Assembly: GCA_016794245.1 (NCBI GenBank)
Contig: JAEUKR010000051.1
Coordinates: 1-64,000, forward strand
Length of the DNA: 64,000 nt
Origin: Caedimonas sp.
Lineage (GTDB): Bacteria > Pseudomonadota > Alphaproteobacteria > Caedimonadales > Caedimonadaceae
Direction: 5' to 3'
Below, in pieces: positions 57,447 to 64,000 of the stretch. Every line of letters starts with the position of its first letter. Position 1 is the stretch's first letter. The notes beneath the pieces are model-generated. The model saw nothing but the letters and a program-made list of their open reading frames with translations. It was not told the origin of the DNA and did not search any database. The position numbers were made by a program, and so were the translations under genes.

Positions 57447-57893
57447 TTAACGAAATTTTTCAAGGCGGCGCAAATGGCGTTCTTCTTGCTCAAACGACGT
57501 CATCATAAAAGTATGGAAACAATCTCGCGCCACCTCGGAACCTACAAGACGTTCCCCCAGGCAAAGGACGTTGGCATTATTGTGGCGGCGACTGAGAGAG
57601 GCGGAAGTAACGCCGTCATTACAAACGGCGGCGCGTATTCCTGGAAAGCGGTTGGCAGCGATGGAAATGCCAATCCCTGTGCCGCAAAGGAGGACGCCGC
57701 TATCTGCACGCCCTTCAGATATTTCCTGGCACACCAAAGCGGCAAAATCAGGGTAGTCAACCGAAGCTTGTGAATGTGTGCCTAAATCTTGGAGGTGTAC
57801 CCCTCGCTCAGCCGCATACTCTTTGAGATTCTCTTTGAGGAGATAGCCAGCATGATCGGACGCAATGACAATCCGTTTAAAAATAGGTTTCAT
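57447..57893 (-). CDS. rpiB: Ribose-5-phosphate isomerase B
   Basis: 148 residues. Interconverts ribose 5-phosphate and ribulose 5-phosphate. The RpiB/LacAB fold is shown by IVIASDHAGYLLKENLKEYA (~9-28), the catalytic Cys region VLLCGTGIGISIAANRFPGI (~67-86) and SRRHNNANVLCLGERL (~100-115). It is convergent with pgm; the usual partner glyA is not adjacent. Element A17 follows about 105 bases upstream of its start. Confidence 0.95.
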   Translation of the reverse strand: MKPIFKRIVIASDHAGYLLKENLKEYAAERGVHLQDLGTHSQASVDYPDFAALVCQEISEGRADSGVLLCGTGIGISIAANRFPGIRAAVCNDGVTSASLSRRHNNANVLCLGERLVGSEVARDCFHTFMMTSFEQEERHLRRLEKFR

Positions 57894-57999
57894 ATTTTTG
57901 ATTTTGCTGTTTTTTGAATTCTTTAGAGACGAAGATATTCAATTTTTTAAGTTCATTCAATAGATTTCTTTGGTAACCTGCGTGAGAAAGAAATTTGAT

Positions 58000-58126
58000 A
58001 TACCCTTCGCCTTTCAAAAACCGGGGGCGTTGGACATCGGGATTCGTCCTGCTCACGTACTTATATGTACGCTGCGCGGGACTCACCGCTCGTCCGCCTA
58101 CCCGGATTTCGAAATCCTTTGGGTAT
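58000..58126 (+). repeat. Palindromic element A, full copy (A17)
   Basis: A 127-bp copy nearly identical to A1 (3411-3537), differing at only a few positions. The two can serve as the reference for the family. It lies between rpiB and era. Confidence 0.92.
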
Positions 58127-58188
58127 AGACACCGCGCGGCGCTTGCTGCCCGTCCTTTTATCCCTCTTAAATCCTTCTTTGGGTATCT
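58127..58188 (+). repeat. Element A, partial tandem copy (A18)
   Basis: ACCGCGCGGCGCTTGCTGCC, CGTCCTTTTATCCCTC and AAATCCTTCTTTGGGTAT match the right half of element A directly after A17. It ends 3 bases before the era stop codon. Confidence 0.6.
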
Positions 58189-58190
58189 AT

Positions 58191-59093
58191 CTATACATCA
58201 TACTCAAGTCCAAGTTCGGTATAGTGGTGGCGTTGTTCGGCCCAATTTTCGGAAATTTTTACATGAAGAAAAAGATGAACCGGATGTCCGATCAATTCTT
58301 TCAGTTCTCGTGCGGCAGCTTCTCGAATATGTTTGATTTGATGTCCCCCTTTTCCAAGGAGAATTGCTTTCTGTCCTTCTTTTTGTACATAAATCACTTG
58401 GGAAATTTTAACAGATCCATTGCGGAATTCTTCCCATGATTCAGTTTCAACGGTGATGGCATAAGGAACCTCTTGATGAAGCAAACAGTAAATTTGCTCG
58501 CGGGTCATTTCTGCCGCCAGCAACCGCTGAGGCAAATCTGTCAATTGATCTTCTGGAAACAGCCACGGCCCTTCGGGCATCCGTTCAGCAAGTTCTTGCA
58601 ACAGATCTTCTACACCGTCTCCCTTTTGAGCGGAAATAAGAAAAACGCGATCTATCTTTTTGTCTTCTGAAAGCTGGGCAATCAAGGCAAGCAATTGATC
58701 TCGCGGGATCAGATCGATTTTATTGATAACAAGAAATACAGGTACAGGATTTGTTGATTTTTTAACGGCTTTGTCAAGAATCTCTCTTGTTTCCATTTGA
58801 CGAGGATGATGCGCGTCTGTCATGACCAGAACAAGGTCTGTTTCTGAGCTGGCTCCCCACGCTGCTGAAACCATGGCGCGATCCAGGCGTTTTTTGGGGA
58901 CAAAGATGCCGGGAGTATCAACCAGGACAATCTGGCTTTCTCCTTTGAGCGTAATGCCCAGGATACGTCGACGCGTTGTTTGAACTTTGGGAGAAACAAT
59001 AGAAACTTTAGACCCTACCAGACGATTCGTCAGGGTAGACTTTCCTACGTTGGGGACGCCTAAGATGGTGACAAATCCGCAGCGTTTAGACAT
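58191..59093 (-). CDS. era: GTPase Era
   Basis: 300 residues. The G1 motif is GVPNVGKST (~12-20), G3 is DTPG (~59), G4 is NKID (~125), and a C-terminal KH RNA-binding domain follows (AILLGKGGHQIKHIREAAAR, ~246-265). Era assists 16S rRNA maturation and 30S assembly. It is last in the lepB-rnc-era operon and overlaps rnc by 8 bases. Confidence 0.97.
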   Translation of the reverse strand: MSKRCGFVTILGVPNVGKSTLTNRLVGSKVSIVSPKVQTTRRRILGITLKGESQIVLVDTPGIFVPKKRLDRAMVSAAWGASSETDLVLVMTDAHHPRQMETREILDKAVKKSTNPVPVFLVINKIDLIPRDQLLALIAQLSEDKKIDRVFLISAQKGDGVEDLLQELAERMPEGPWLFPEDQLTDLPQRLLAAEMTREQIYCLLHQEVPYAITVETESWEEFRNGSVKISQVIYVQKEGQKAILLGKGGHQIKHIREAAARELKELIGHPVHLFLHVKISENWAEQRHHYTELGLEYDV

Positions 59094-59781
59094 TTTGAGA
59101 TCGAATGTAGCTCAAAAGAGCTTTGGCGGCGTTTTGCTCGGCCTCTTGCTTGGAAGAACCTTTTCCCACCATCATGTCTAATCCCTTCACATGTACGCCA
59201 ATTTCAAAAAGGGGATCATGGTCAGGACCTGTTTGATGCATCAGAACGTAGATAGGCGCAGGCTTTCCCCGACCCTGTGCCCATTCTTGCAGTAACGATT
59301 TGGTCGGTCGTTCCAGCGTTTGCGACGCTTTTAATTCAGTGGACCAGTGTTCAAGAATAAAGCGTTCGGCAGCTTCCAGACCACCATCCAGAAACAAGGC
59401 CGCAATAACGGCTTCGCAGGCATTCGCAGTGATGGATTTCTTTTTGAGGATCCCTGTCATGCGATTGGCATGTCCCACTTGAAGAGCTTCTCCAAGCTTT
59501 AATTGATCGGCGACTTTTCCCAACACTTCACGGCTGACAAGATGCGCCTGTCGTGCAGCAAGCTTGCCTTCAGGGGCTTCGGGGTAGAGATGATAAAGAG
59601 TTTTAGCAATCACAAGACCCAGTACGCGATCTCCTAAAAATTCGAGCCGTTCATTATCGCACTTTTTGTCGTGTACACTTGCATGAGTCAGGGCTTCGCT
59701 CAGCAACGAAGGGTTGCAAAATTGATAATTCAATGTTTTCTCAAAGGAGTTTTTCACTTCTCTCTCTGGCTTTCTTGTCAA
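59086..59781 (-). CDS. rnc: Ribonuclease III
   Basis: 231 residues. Double-strand-specific ribonuclease processing rRNA precursors. The signature ERLEFLGDRVLGLVIA (~44-59) and the second acidic motif AVIAALFLDGG (~125-135) form the catalytic core. The C-terminal dsRNA-binding domain starts at ~162 (SLLQEWAQGRGKPAPIYVLM). It overlaps both lepB (4 bases) and era. Confidence 0.96.
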   Translation of the reverse strand: MTRKPEREVKNSFEKTLNYQFCNPSLLSEALTHASVHDKKCDNERLEFLGDRVLGLVIAKTLYHLYPEAPEGKLAARQAHLVSREVLGKVADQLKLGEALQVGHANRMTGILKKKSITANACEAVIAALFLDGGLEAAERFILEHWSTELKASQTLERPTKSLLQEWAQGRGKPAPIYVLMHQTGPDHDPLFEIGVHVKGLDMMVGKGSSKQEAEQNAAKALLSYIRSQNV

Positions 59782-60578
59782 CGAATAATTTTCAGGAGGC
59801 GATTAAAACGAAGACCGCCAAGCCAATGCCAGACTTCCCACCAACGCGCTTCAGTGGAAAAGAAAATCAGTTCGGCGCGCCCAATCAGATTTTCATAGGG
59901 AACAAACCCCAGAGCTTGCTGATTTCGGCTATCGTCCGAGCCATCCCGATTATCGCCCATCATGAAGTAATGACCTTCAGGAACGATCATTTCAGATGTA
60001 TTGTCAAGGCGTCCCGCGCCAAAGGGTTTTTCTTTAATGATGATATGTTTAACGCCATTCGGGAGTGTTTGCATATAGCGCTCTATCGGGATGCCTTTGT
60101 CATCAAGAATCCGTTCTTCCGCTCCGTCCGCATGATATTTTACATACAATGTGTCCGGAAAGTCTCTCTCCAGCTTTTCCAAAGGGCATTCTTGATCGTT
60201 GATGAAAAGAATCCCTCCGCGCATTTGGATTTTGTCTCCTGGAAGGCCAATGCAGCGCTTGATCCAGTCTTCACTGTTTTCTTTGTGAGGAGCGCGAAAG
60301 ACGACGACATCTCCACGTTTTGGTGCAGTCCCGAAAAGACGCCCTTCAAAAAGAGGGGGACTGAAAGGAATGGAATAGTGGGTATAGCCATAGGCAAATT
60401 TGCTGACGAACAGAAAATCTCCAATCAACAGGTTTGGCTTCATCGAACCTGAAGGAATATGGAAAGTTTGATAGGCTACGGTTTGAATTCCCAGGGCGAT
60501 CAAAGCGGCTATACACAGTGAACGGACGAATTCGCCAAATGTTTCAGGTTGTTTCCGCGTTTTTTGCTTTCTTAGCAT
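59778..60578 (-). CDS. lepB: Signal peptidase I
   Basis: 266 residues. One N-terminal membrane helix (SLCIAALIALGIQTVAYQTF, ~20-39) is followed by the catalytic Ser in IPSGSMKPNLLIGD (~42-55), the catalytic Lys in DWIKRCIGLPGDKIQMRGG (~104-122), and the conserved GDNRDGSDDSR near ~209. Removes signal peptides from exported proteins, including the secreted proteins in this window. First gene of lepB-rnc-era. Confidence 0.96.
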   Translation of the reverse strand: MLRKQKTRKQPETFGEFVRSLCIAALIALGIQTVAYQTFHIPSGSMKPNLLIGDFLFVSKFAYGYTHYSIPFSPPLFEGRLFGTAPKRGDVVVFRAPHKENSEDWIKRCIGLPGDKIQMRGGILFINDQECPLEKLERDFPDTLYVKYHADGAEERILDDKGIPIERYMQTLPNGVKHIIIKEKPFGAGRLDNTSEMIVPEGHYFMMGDNRDGSDDSRNQQALGFVPYENLIGRAELIFFSTEARWWEVWHWLGGLRFNRLLKIIR

Positions 60579-60926
60579 GTTTCAGGTAACCCAGGATATT
60601 CATAAATCACTCAGACAATACCGAAATTTTATTCAAATGGGAAGGGACGTTCGCTAAAAAATATTAAACAACCCGAAGATGAGTTATTCTGCGGCTTTCA
60701 GAGATTTTAAGATATCAGCATATGAGTATAGGGGAGAAAAATAATATGGAGAGGAAAAAAGGAATTTTAAAATCTTTAGACCCTTTAATGTTCGGGTAAA
60801 TGTCTTTTAAATGATTATTAATGTCTCTCCTGAACAATAAAAAACATCCCCTTCATTTTTTAAACTGTGGCGTGTTGGGGTTCGGACTTCGGCTTCGTCC
60901 TGCTTATGTACTTGCGAGGAGAAAAA
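60579..60926. other. 348-bp gap between lepB and the secreted-protein gene
   Basis: Holds the left half of an element A (60846-60913) and AT-rich sequence. A 25-codon open frame at 60722-60799 follows an ATG but has no family resemblance. No clear promoter or terminator is visible. Confidence 0.4.
60846..60913 (+). repeat. Element A, left half only (A19)
   Basis: ATCCCCTTCATTTTTTAAAC, GGCGTGTTGGGGTTCGG and TTCGTCCTGCTTATGTACTT match the left half of element A. It ends just before the ribosome site of the gene at 60927. Confidence 0.6.
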
Positions 60927-61457
60927 ATGAAAATTTCAAAATATTCCTTATATACTGTCTATACAGTTTTGTTGATGACAGGTATTTTCTCCGAAGGATA
61001 CGGTTTCAAACAGGTAGAAATGATCCAGCCTCACGCCTGGTATTTACCCGCCTATGAGATTGACCAAACTGGATTTCCCATGATTCCTCTTGAAAAGGAT
61101 ATCAGGGATTTTCCAGAGCCTGTCGCCGAGGATGAATTGGATCCGGATGTTTTGGGGCAATATTATGACGCCGTGTCCACCGCTTATCGCAATTGGGGTG
61201 AAGAACAAAAAAATATCGTAAAATCTTATAGAGTCAAAGTCCAAAAACAACAGGAACAGCTTTTCTGGAATCAAGCGAGATCTTCAAAATCTTTTAATTC
61301 CTTGAAAGGTGATTCTTTTGCTTACAGTCAAGCTCGCTTGGGGGATTATTATACAAAATCGTGCAGGGATCGCGATTTCAATGCGCAGCTCGCGACAAAG
61401 AAAGCGGAATTCTATCAGGAAATAGCTGAGAACTGTAAATTACTCAAAGATTCTTGA
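60927..61457 (+). CDS. Small secreted protein of unknown function
   Basis: 176 residues from ATG 60927, which has a GAGGAG ribosome site. A signal peptide is visible (MKISKYSLYTVYTVLLMTGI, cleaved near GYG). The mature part is polar and Tyr-rich, with PHAWYLPAYEIDQTGFPMIP early, then a helical, charged C-terminal half. Two cysteines lie near the C-terminus. I do not recognise the family. Its start is immediately preceded by half of an element A, so its leader was rearranged. It may be an envelope or secreted lineage-specific protein. Confidence 0.55.
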   Translation: MKISKYSLYTVYTVLLMTGIFSEGYGFKQVEMIQPHAWYLPAYEIDQTGFPMIPLEKDIRDFPEPVAEDELDPDVLGQYYDAVSTAYRNWGEEQKNIVKSYRVKVQKQQEQLFWNQARSSKSFNSLKGDSFAYSQARLGDYYTKSCRDRDFNAQLATKKAEFYQEIAENCKLLKDS

Positions 61458-61538
61458 GGATAAAGCTTGTCTTTTGGCTGCATTTTGAAATCGTTTAACA
61501 GTAAATGTGTCAACATTGCATATGTGATGCAAAATGAG

Positions 61539-61566
61539 TTGACGATATAAATTTTTATGATACGAT
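61539..61566 (+). promoter_or_regulatory. Putative promoter of the ABC transporter operon
   Basis: TTGACG at 61539-61544 and TACGAT at 61561-61566, spacing 16. The first gene starts at 61746, leaving a leader of about 170 bases. The TrpR-type palindrome found at 32669 is not present here. Confidence 0.5.
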
Positions 61567-61745
61567 CCCTATCTATTAATGAATTTGGGTCAGGTAAGAC
61601 ATATGATTCAATGGTACTCTTGCTCATTATTCCGATTTTATCATTTTAGGCACTATCGATTTATATATTATCGATTTATCAACTTTTTTGCCTTTAAGCA
61701 GTTTCATCATATTTTGACAAGCATTAAACCAAACAGGAGTATTTT

Positions 61746-62786
61746 ATGGACACAAGGATTCAAAATAAAACCAGTCACTTAATGAGAGTTTGGTCTGCAC
61801 GCCTTGTTGTTCGTACCTTAAAATTTCTTCCTTTATCTTTCGCCCTTTTTCTTTCTCTCTTTTCAAATTCCTTCAATACTCAAGCAAAAGCGGAATCTCA
61901 AAAAGTTATAGCGATTACTGAGATCGTTCAACATCCCTCGCTTGAGCAAGCCAGGACAGGGCTTTTGGATGAGCTTAAAGAAAATGGCTATGAGGAGGAC
62001 AAAAATTTAAAGGTCATTCAACAGAACGCCCAAGGCAGTATCGCAAACGCCGTGTTGATTGCCAAAAAGTTCGTCAGTATGAAACCTGATGCCATCATTC
62101 CCATTTCCACGCCTTCTGCACAAGCGGTTTCCAATGCGGCCAAGAGCGATCAAATCCCGATTGTATTCTCTTCAGTCACGGATCCGGTCGCCGCCGGGCT
62201 TGTACAGGACATATCAGAACTACATCCAAAGATTACGGGAGCCATCGATTTTCCGCCCCTTAAAGAAGGGTTGGAGCTTATCAGAACGATCGTCCCACAT
62301 ATCAAAACGATCGGACTGTTATACAGCGCAGGAGAAGCCAATTCTCTTAAAACCGTTGAATTGCTCAAAGAGGAAATTAAAGATCAGTTGAAAATCATAG
62401 AAACCACTGTTCCCGATTCCAATCGGGTCGGCCAGGCTTTAAGTGCATTGATTGGCAAGGTCGATGCCGTGTATATTCCTTCAGATAATACCGTTTTCGC
62501 GGCGATGCCAAAGGTGGTCAAGATTTCACGCGAACATAAACTGCCGATATTCTCAAGTGATCCTGATTCAGTGAAACAGGGCGTGCTTGCCTGTGTTGGT
62601 TATACGCAATACGCGGTTGGCAGGACTGCGGGCAAAATTTTGGTAAAAATATTAAAGGGTGAAAAAAACCTCAAAATTGAGAAACCGGAACATGCGGAAA
62701 TTTTTGTTAACCAAATATCAGCGGAAAAAATGGATATCCTTGTTCCTGAAACAATGTTTGGCGCTGAAATAAAGATTGTAAAATAG
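61746..62786 (+). CDS. ABC transporter substrate-binding protein, first of a tandem pair
   Basis: 346 residues with a long N-terminal signal region (LPLSFALFLSLFSNSFNTQA, ~32-51). The ABC_sub_bind domain shows PISTPSAQAVSNAAK (~115), IVFSSVTDPVAAGLV (~135), GLLYSAGEANSLKTVELL (~195) and VYIPSDNTVFAAMPKV. It shares its layout with the protein at 33022 and with the next gene. AGGAG precedes the start by 6 bases. The likely substrate class is an aromatic amino acid or similar small solute, inferred from the TrpX relationship. Confidence 0.86.
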   Translation: MDTRIQNKTSHLMRVWSARLVVRTLKFLPLSFALFLSLFSNSFNTQAKAESQKVIAITEIVQHPSLEQARTGLLDELKENGYEEDKNLKVIQQNAQGSIANAVLIAKKFVSMKPDAIIPISTPSAQAVSNAAKSDQIPIVFSSVTDPVAAGLVQDISELHPKITGAIDFPPLKEGLELIRTIVPHIKTIGLLYSAGEANSLKTVELLKEEIKDQLKIIETTVPDSNRVGQALSALIGKVDAVYIPSDNTVFAAMPKVVKISREHKLPIFSSDPDSVKQGVLACVGYTQYAVGRTAGKILVKILKGEKNLKIEKPEHAEIFVNQISAEKMDILVPETMFGAEIKIVK

Positions 62787-62796
62787 GATTATTTAA

Positions 62797-63747
62797 ATGT
62801 CAGGAAAGCTGTTGATAAATTTCACACTGTTTTTTGCGGGCATTTTTTTTGCAGGCGTTTCAGGGGGATTGGCTGCTGAAAAAACGTTGGTGACGATCAA
62901 TCAGTTTATAAGTCATCCGGCGCTTGACTCTTCTGAAAAAGGCATTGAAAAAGCATTGAAGGATAGAGGCCTGATTCCGGACACAATAAACATCAGACTT
63001 GATCATGCTCAAGGCAGCATTGCAAACGTTGTACAGATTGCAAAGCATCAGGCTTCACTAAACCCGGCTTTCATGATCGCCATCTCAACTCCTGCCGCGC
63101 AAGCGAATTTTAAGGCGAAGACGGATAAATCCACGCTTGCTTTTGTCGCTGTCACCGATCCTGCGGCGGCGGGATTAACATCAAGCGCAAATGATGTCAT
63201 TGGCGTGAGCGATCAACCTCCTGTTACAGAGCTTTTGGAAGTGATCGCTGAAATTTTGCCGCGTATGCGGACGATCGGCGTCATCTTCAACCCTGGAGAA
63301 GTTAATTCTGTCAATGTGATCAAGGACCTGGAAAAGGCGGCGATGTCCAGAGGGATAAAAGTCAGAAAAGTTGTTGTGAATTCGTCCGGGAATGTCAAAC
63401 TTGCCTTGCAAAAACTGATCCCTGATACGGATCTTGTTTATCTGCCTCAGGATAATTTGGTGGTATCGGCCATCGATACCGTGGTTCAGGTGAGCTTGCA
63501 GGCTAAAATACCCGTGATAGCCAATGACCCGGCTTTGGTTGAGAAAGGATTATTGCTGGCTTTAGGGTGTGACTATTTTAAAAGCGGCGTGCAGCTTGGT
63601 CATATGATCGCAGATATGATGGAAGGTAAACCCGTAAATCCAAATATCCAGACGCCAACCATTAAAGAATTAAGGATTAATGAGAAAATGGCGTCTGAAT
63701 TGAATATAAACATTCCCCAGGAACTAAAAACGAGAGCGCGACTATGA
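62797..63747 (+). CDS. ABC transporter substrate-binding protein, second of a tandem pair
   Basis: 316 residues with a signal peptide (FTLFFAGIFFAGVSGGLAA). The ABC_sub_bind domain includes AISTPAAQANFKAK (~94), VAVTDPAAAGLTSS, GVIFNPGEVNSVNVIKDL (~163) and VYLPQDNLVVSAIDTVVQ. It lies 10 bases after its paralogue and overlaps the permease start by 4 bases (ATGA). The two paralogues are clearly diverged, so they may bind different ligands while sharing one permease. Confidence 0.86.
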   Translation: MSGKLLINFTLFFAGIFFAGVSGGLAAEKTLVTINQFISHPALDSSEKGIEKALKDRGLIPDTINIRLDHAQGSIANVVQIAKHQASLNPAFMIAISTPAAQANFKAKTDKSTLAFVAVTDPAAAGLTSSANDVIGVSDQPPVTELLEVIAEILPRMRTIGVIFNPGEVNSVNVIKDLEKAAMSRGIKVRKVVVNSSGNVKLALQKLIPDTDLVYLPQDNLVVSAIDTVVQVSLQAKIPVIANDPALVEKGLLLALGCDYFKSGVQLGHMIADMMEGKPVNPNIQTPTIKELRINEKMASELNINIPQELKTRARL

Positions 63748-64000
63748 ATACATTACAGATTCTGGGATCAATTGAAATAGGATTAATCTATACGCTTGTC
63801 GCAATTGGCGTGTATATTACATTCAAACTTATTGCTTTTCCCGATTTAACGGTCGATGGCAGTTTCACTTTGGGAGCGGCTGTCACATCCGCCATGATTT
63901 CTTCTGGATGCAATCCTTGGGTGACGACTTTAGCGGCAATCGCCGCGGGCGGGATGGCGGGCGTTGTGACAGGCTATCTGAATGTCAAGTGGAATATCCT
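63744..64000 (+). CDS. ABC transporter permease, partial (window end)
   Basis: The first ~85 residues: MNTLQILGSIEIGLIYTLVA, then ITFKLIAFPDLTVDGSFTLG and GGMAGVVTGYLNVKWNI. This is the N-terminal part of the branched-chain-type (BPD_transp_2/TrpY-like) permeases that pair with ABC_sub_bind proteins. Three hydrophobic segments are visible. The gene continues beyond the window; an ATPase gene is expected next. Confidence 0.85.
   Translation, partial: MNTLQILGSIEIGLIYTLVAIGVYITFKLIAFPDLTVDGSFTLGAAVTSAMISSGCNPWVTTLAAIAAGGMAGVVTGYLNVKWNI

Noticed and set aside
60722-60799. 25-codon small gene after lepB
   Set aside because: It has a start and stop but no family, and the AT-rich context makes chance frames common.

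Overview
The window reads as the chromosome of an alphaproteobacterium. The marks are an NDUFS4-type complex I accessory subunit, a CoxF-like peptide between ctaB and ctaG, a DUF1467 protein after ribonuclease J, and the ybgC-tolQRAB-pal, ruvCAB and lepB-rnc-era operons. The moderate-to-low GC content, many dispersed short repeats, an enlarged NuoJ and a split nuo operon would suit a host-associated lineage such as Holosporales/Paracaedibacter-like bacteria or a Rickettsiales relative. That placement is inference; the sequence alone does not name the genus.

Layout. Positions 1-1888 hold a complete IS1595-type insertion sequence with a P63C passenger gene, inserted in a small DNA-binding gene. 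Next come an XRE regulator, tRNA-Phe, a LysR regulator, and nuoJKLMN followed by coaX, rnj and a DUF1467 gene (2.4-14.5 kb). Then follow tRNA-Arg(CCG), a secreted thermolysin-like metallopeptidase, a DevBCA-like ABC exporter read leftwards, a class II aldolase, tRNA-Arg(TCT), an NDUFS4 homologue, bcp, a very large AsmA/DUF3971 protein, tyrS, a Bax-type glucosaminidase, a NifU-type scaffold, trkH, rsmD, an SH3 protein, dut and ubiH (14.6-32.4 kb). A trpR-like repressor with its own palindromic operator precedes a lone ABC substrate-binding protein. The cytochrome oxidase genes coxB-coxA-ctaB-coxF-ctaG follow, without coxC. After two orphan or regulatory genes come the leftward tol-pal, ruvCAB and yebC genes, a second AsmA protein, galU-ugd-pgm (UDP-glucuronate precursors), rpiB, and era-rnc-lepB. 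The window ends in an ABC operon with two more substrate-binding proteins and the start of a permease.

The most unusual feature is a family of palindromic repeats, called element A here. It is about 127 bp long, bounded by ATACCC and GGGTAT, and appears in about 19 full, degenerate, half or minimal copies, mostly between genes. It is open in a complete reading frame on its reverse strand. Copies have become coding sequence: the last ~60 residues of NuoL and residues ~146-171 of TolR are element-derived, and the stop codons of coxB and ctaB lie in copies. This resembles the Rickettsia palindromic elements known from other alphaproteobacteria, but the sequence family here is not one I recognise. 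A second family (element B, TIR TAGACCTCTTGCA) shares the same central hairpin core as A and supplies the stop codons of the DUF1467 and aldolase genes. A third inverted-repeat element of about 200 bp lies at 41.7-41.9 kb.
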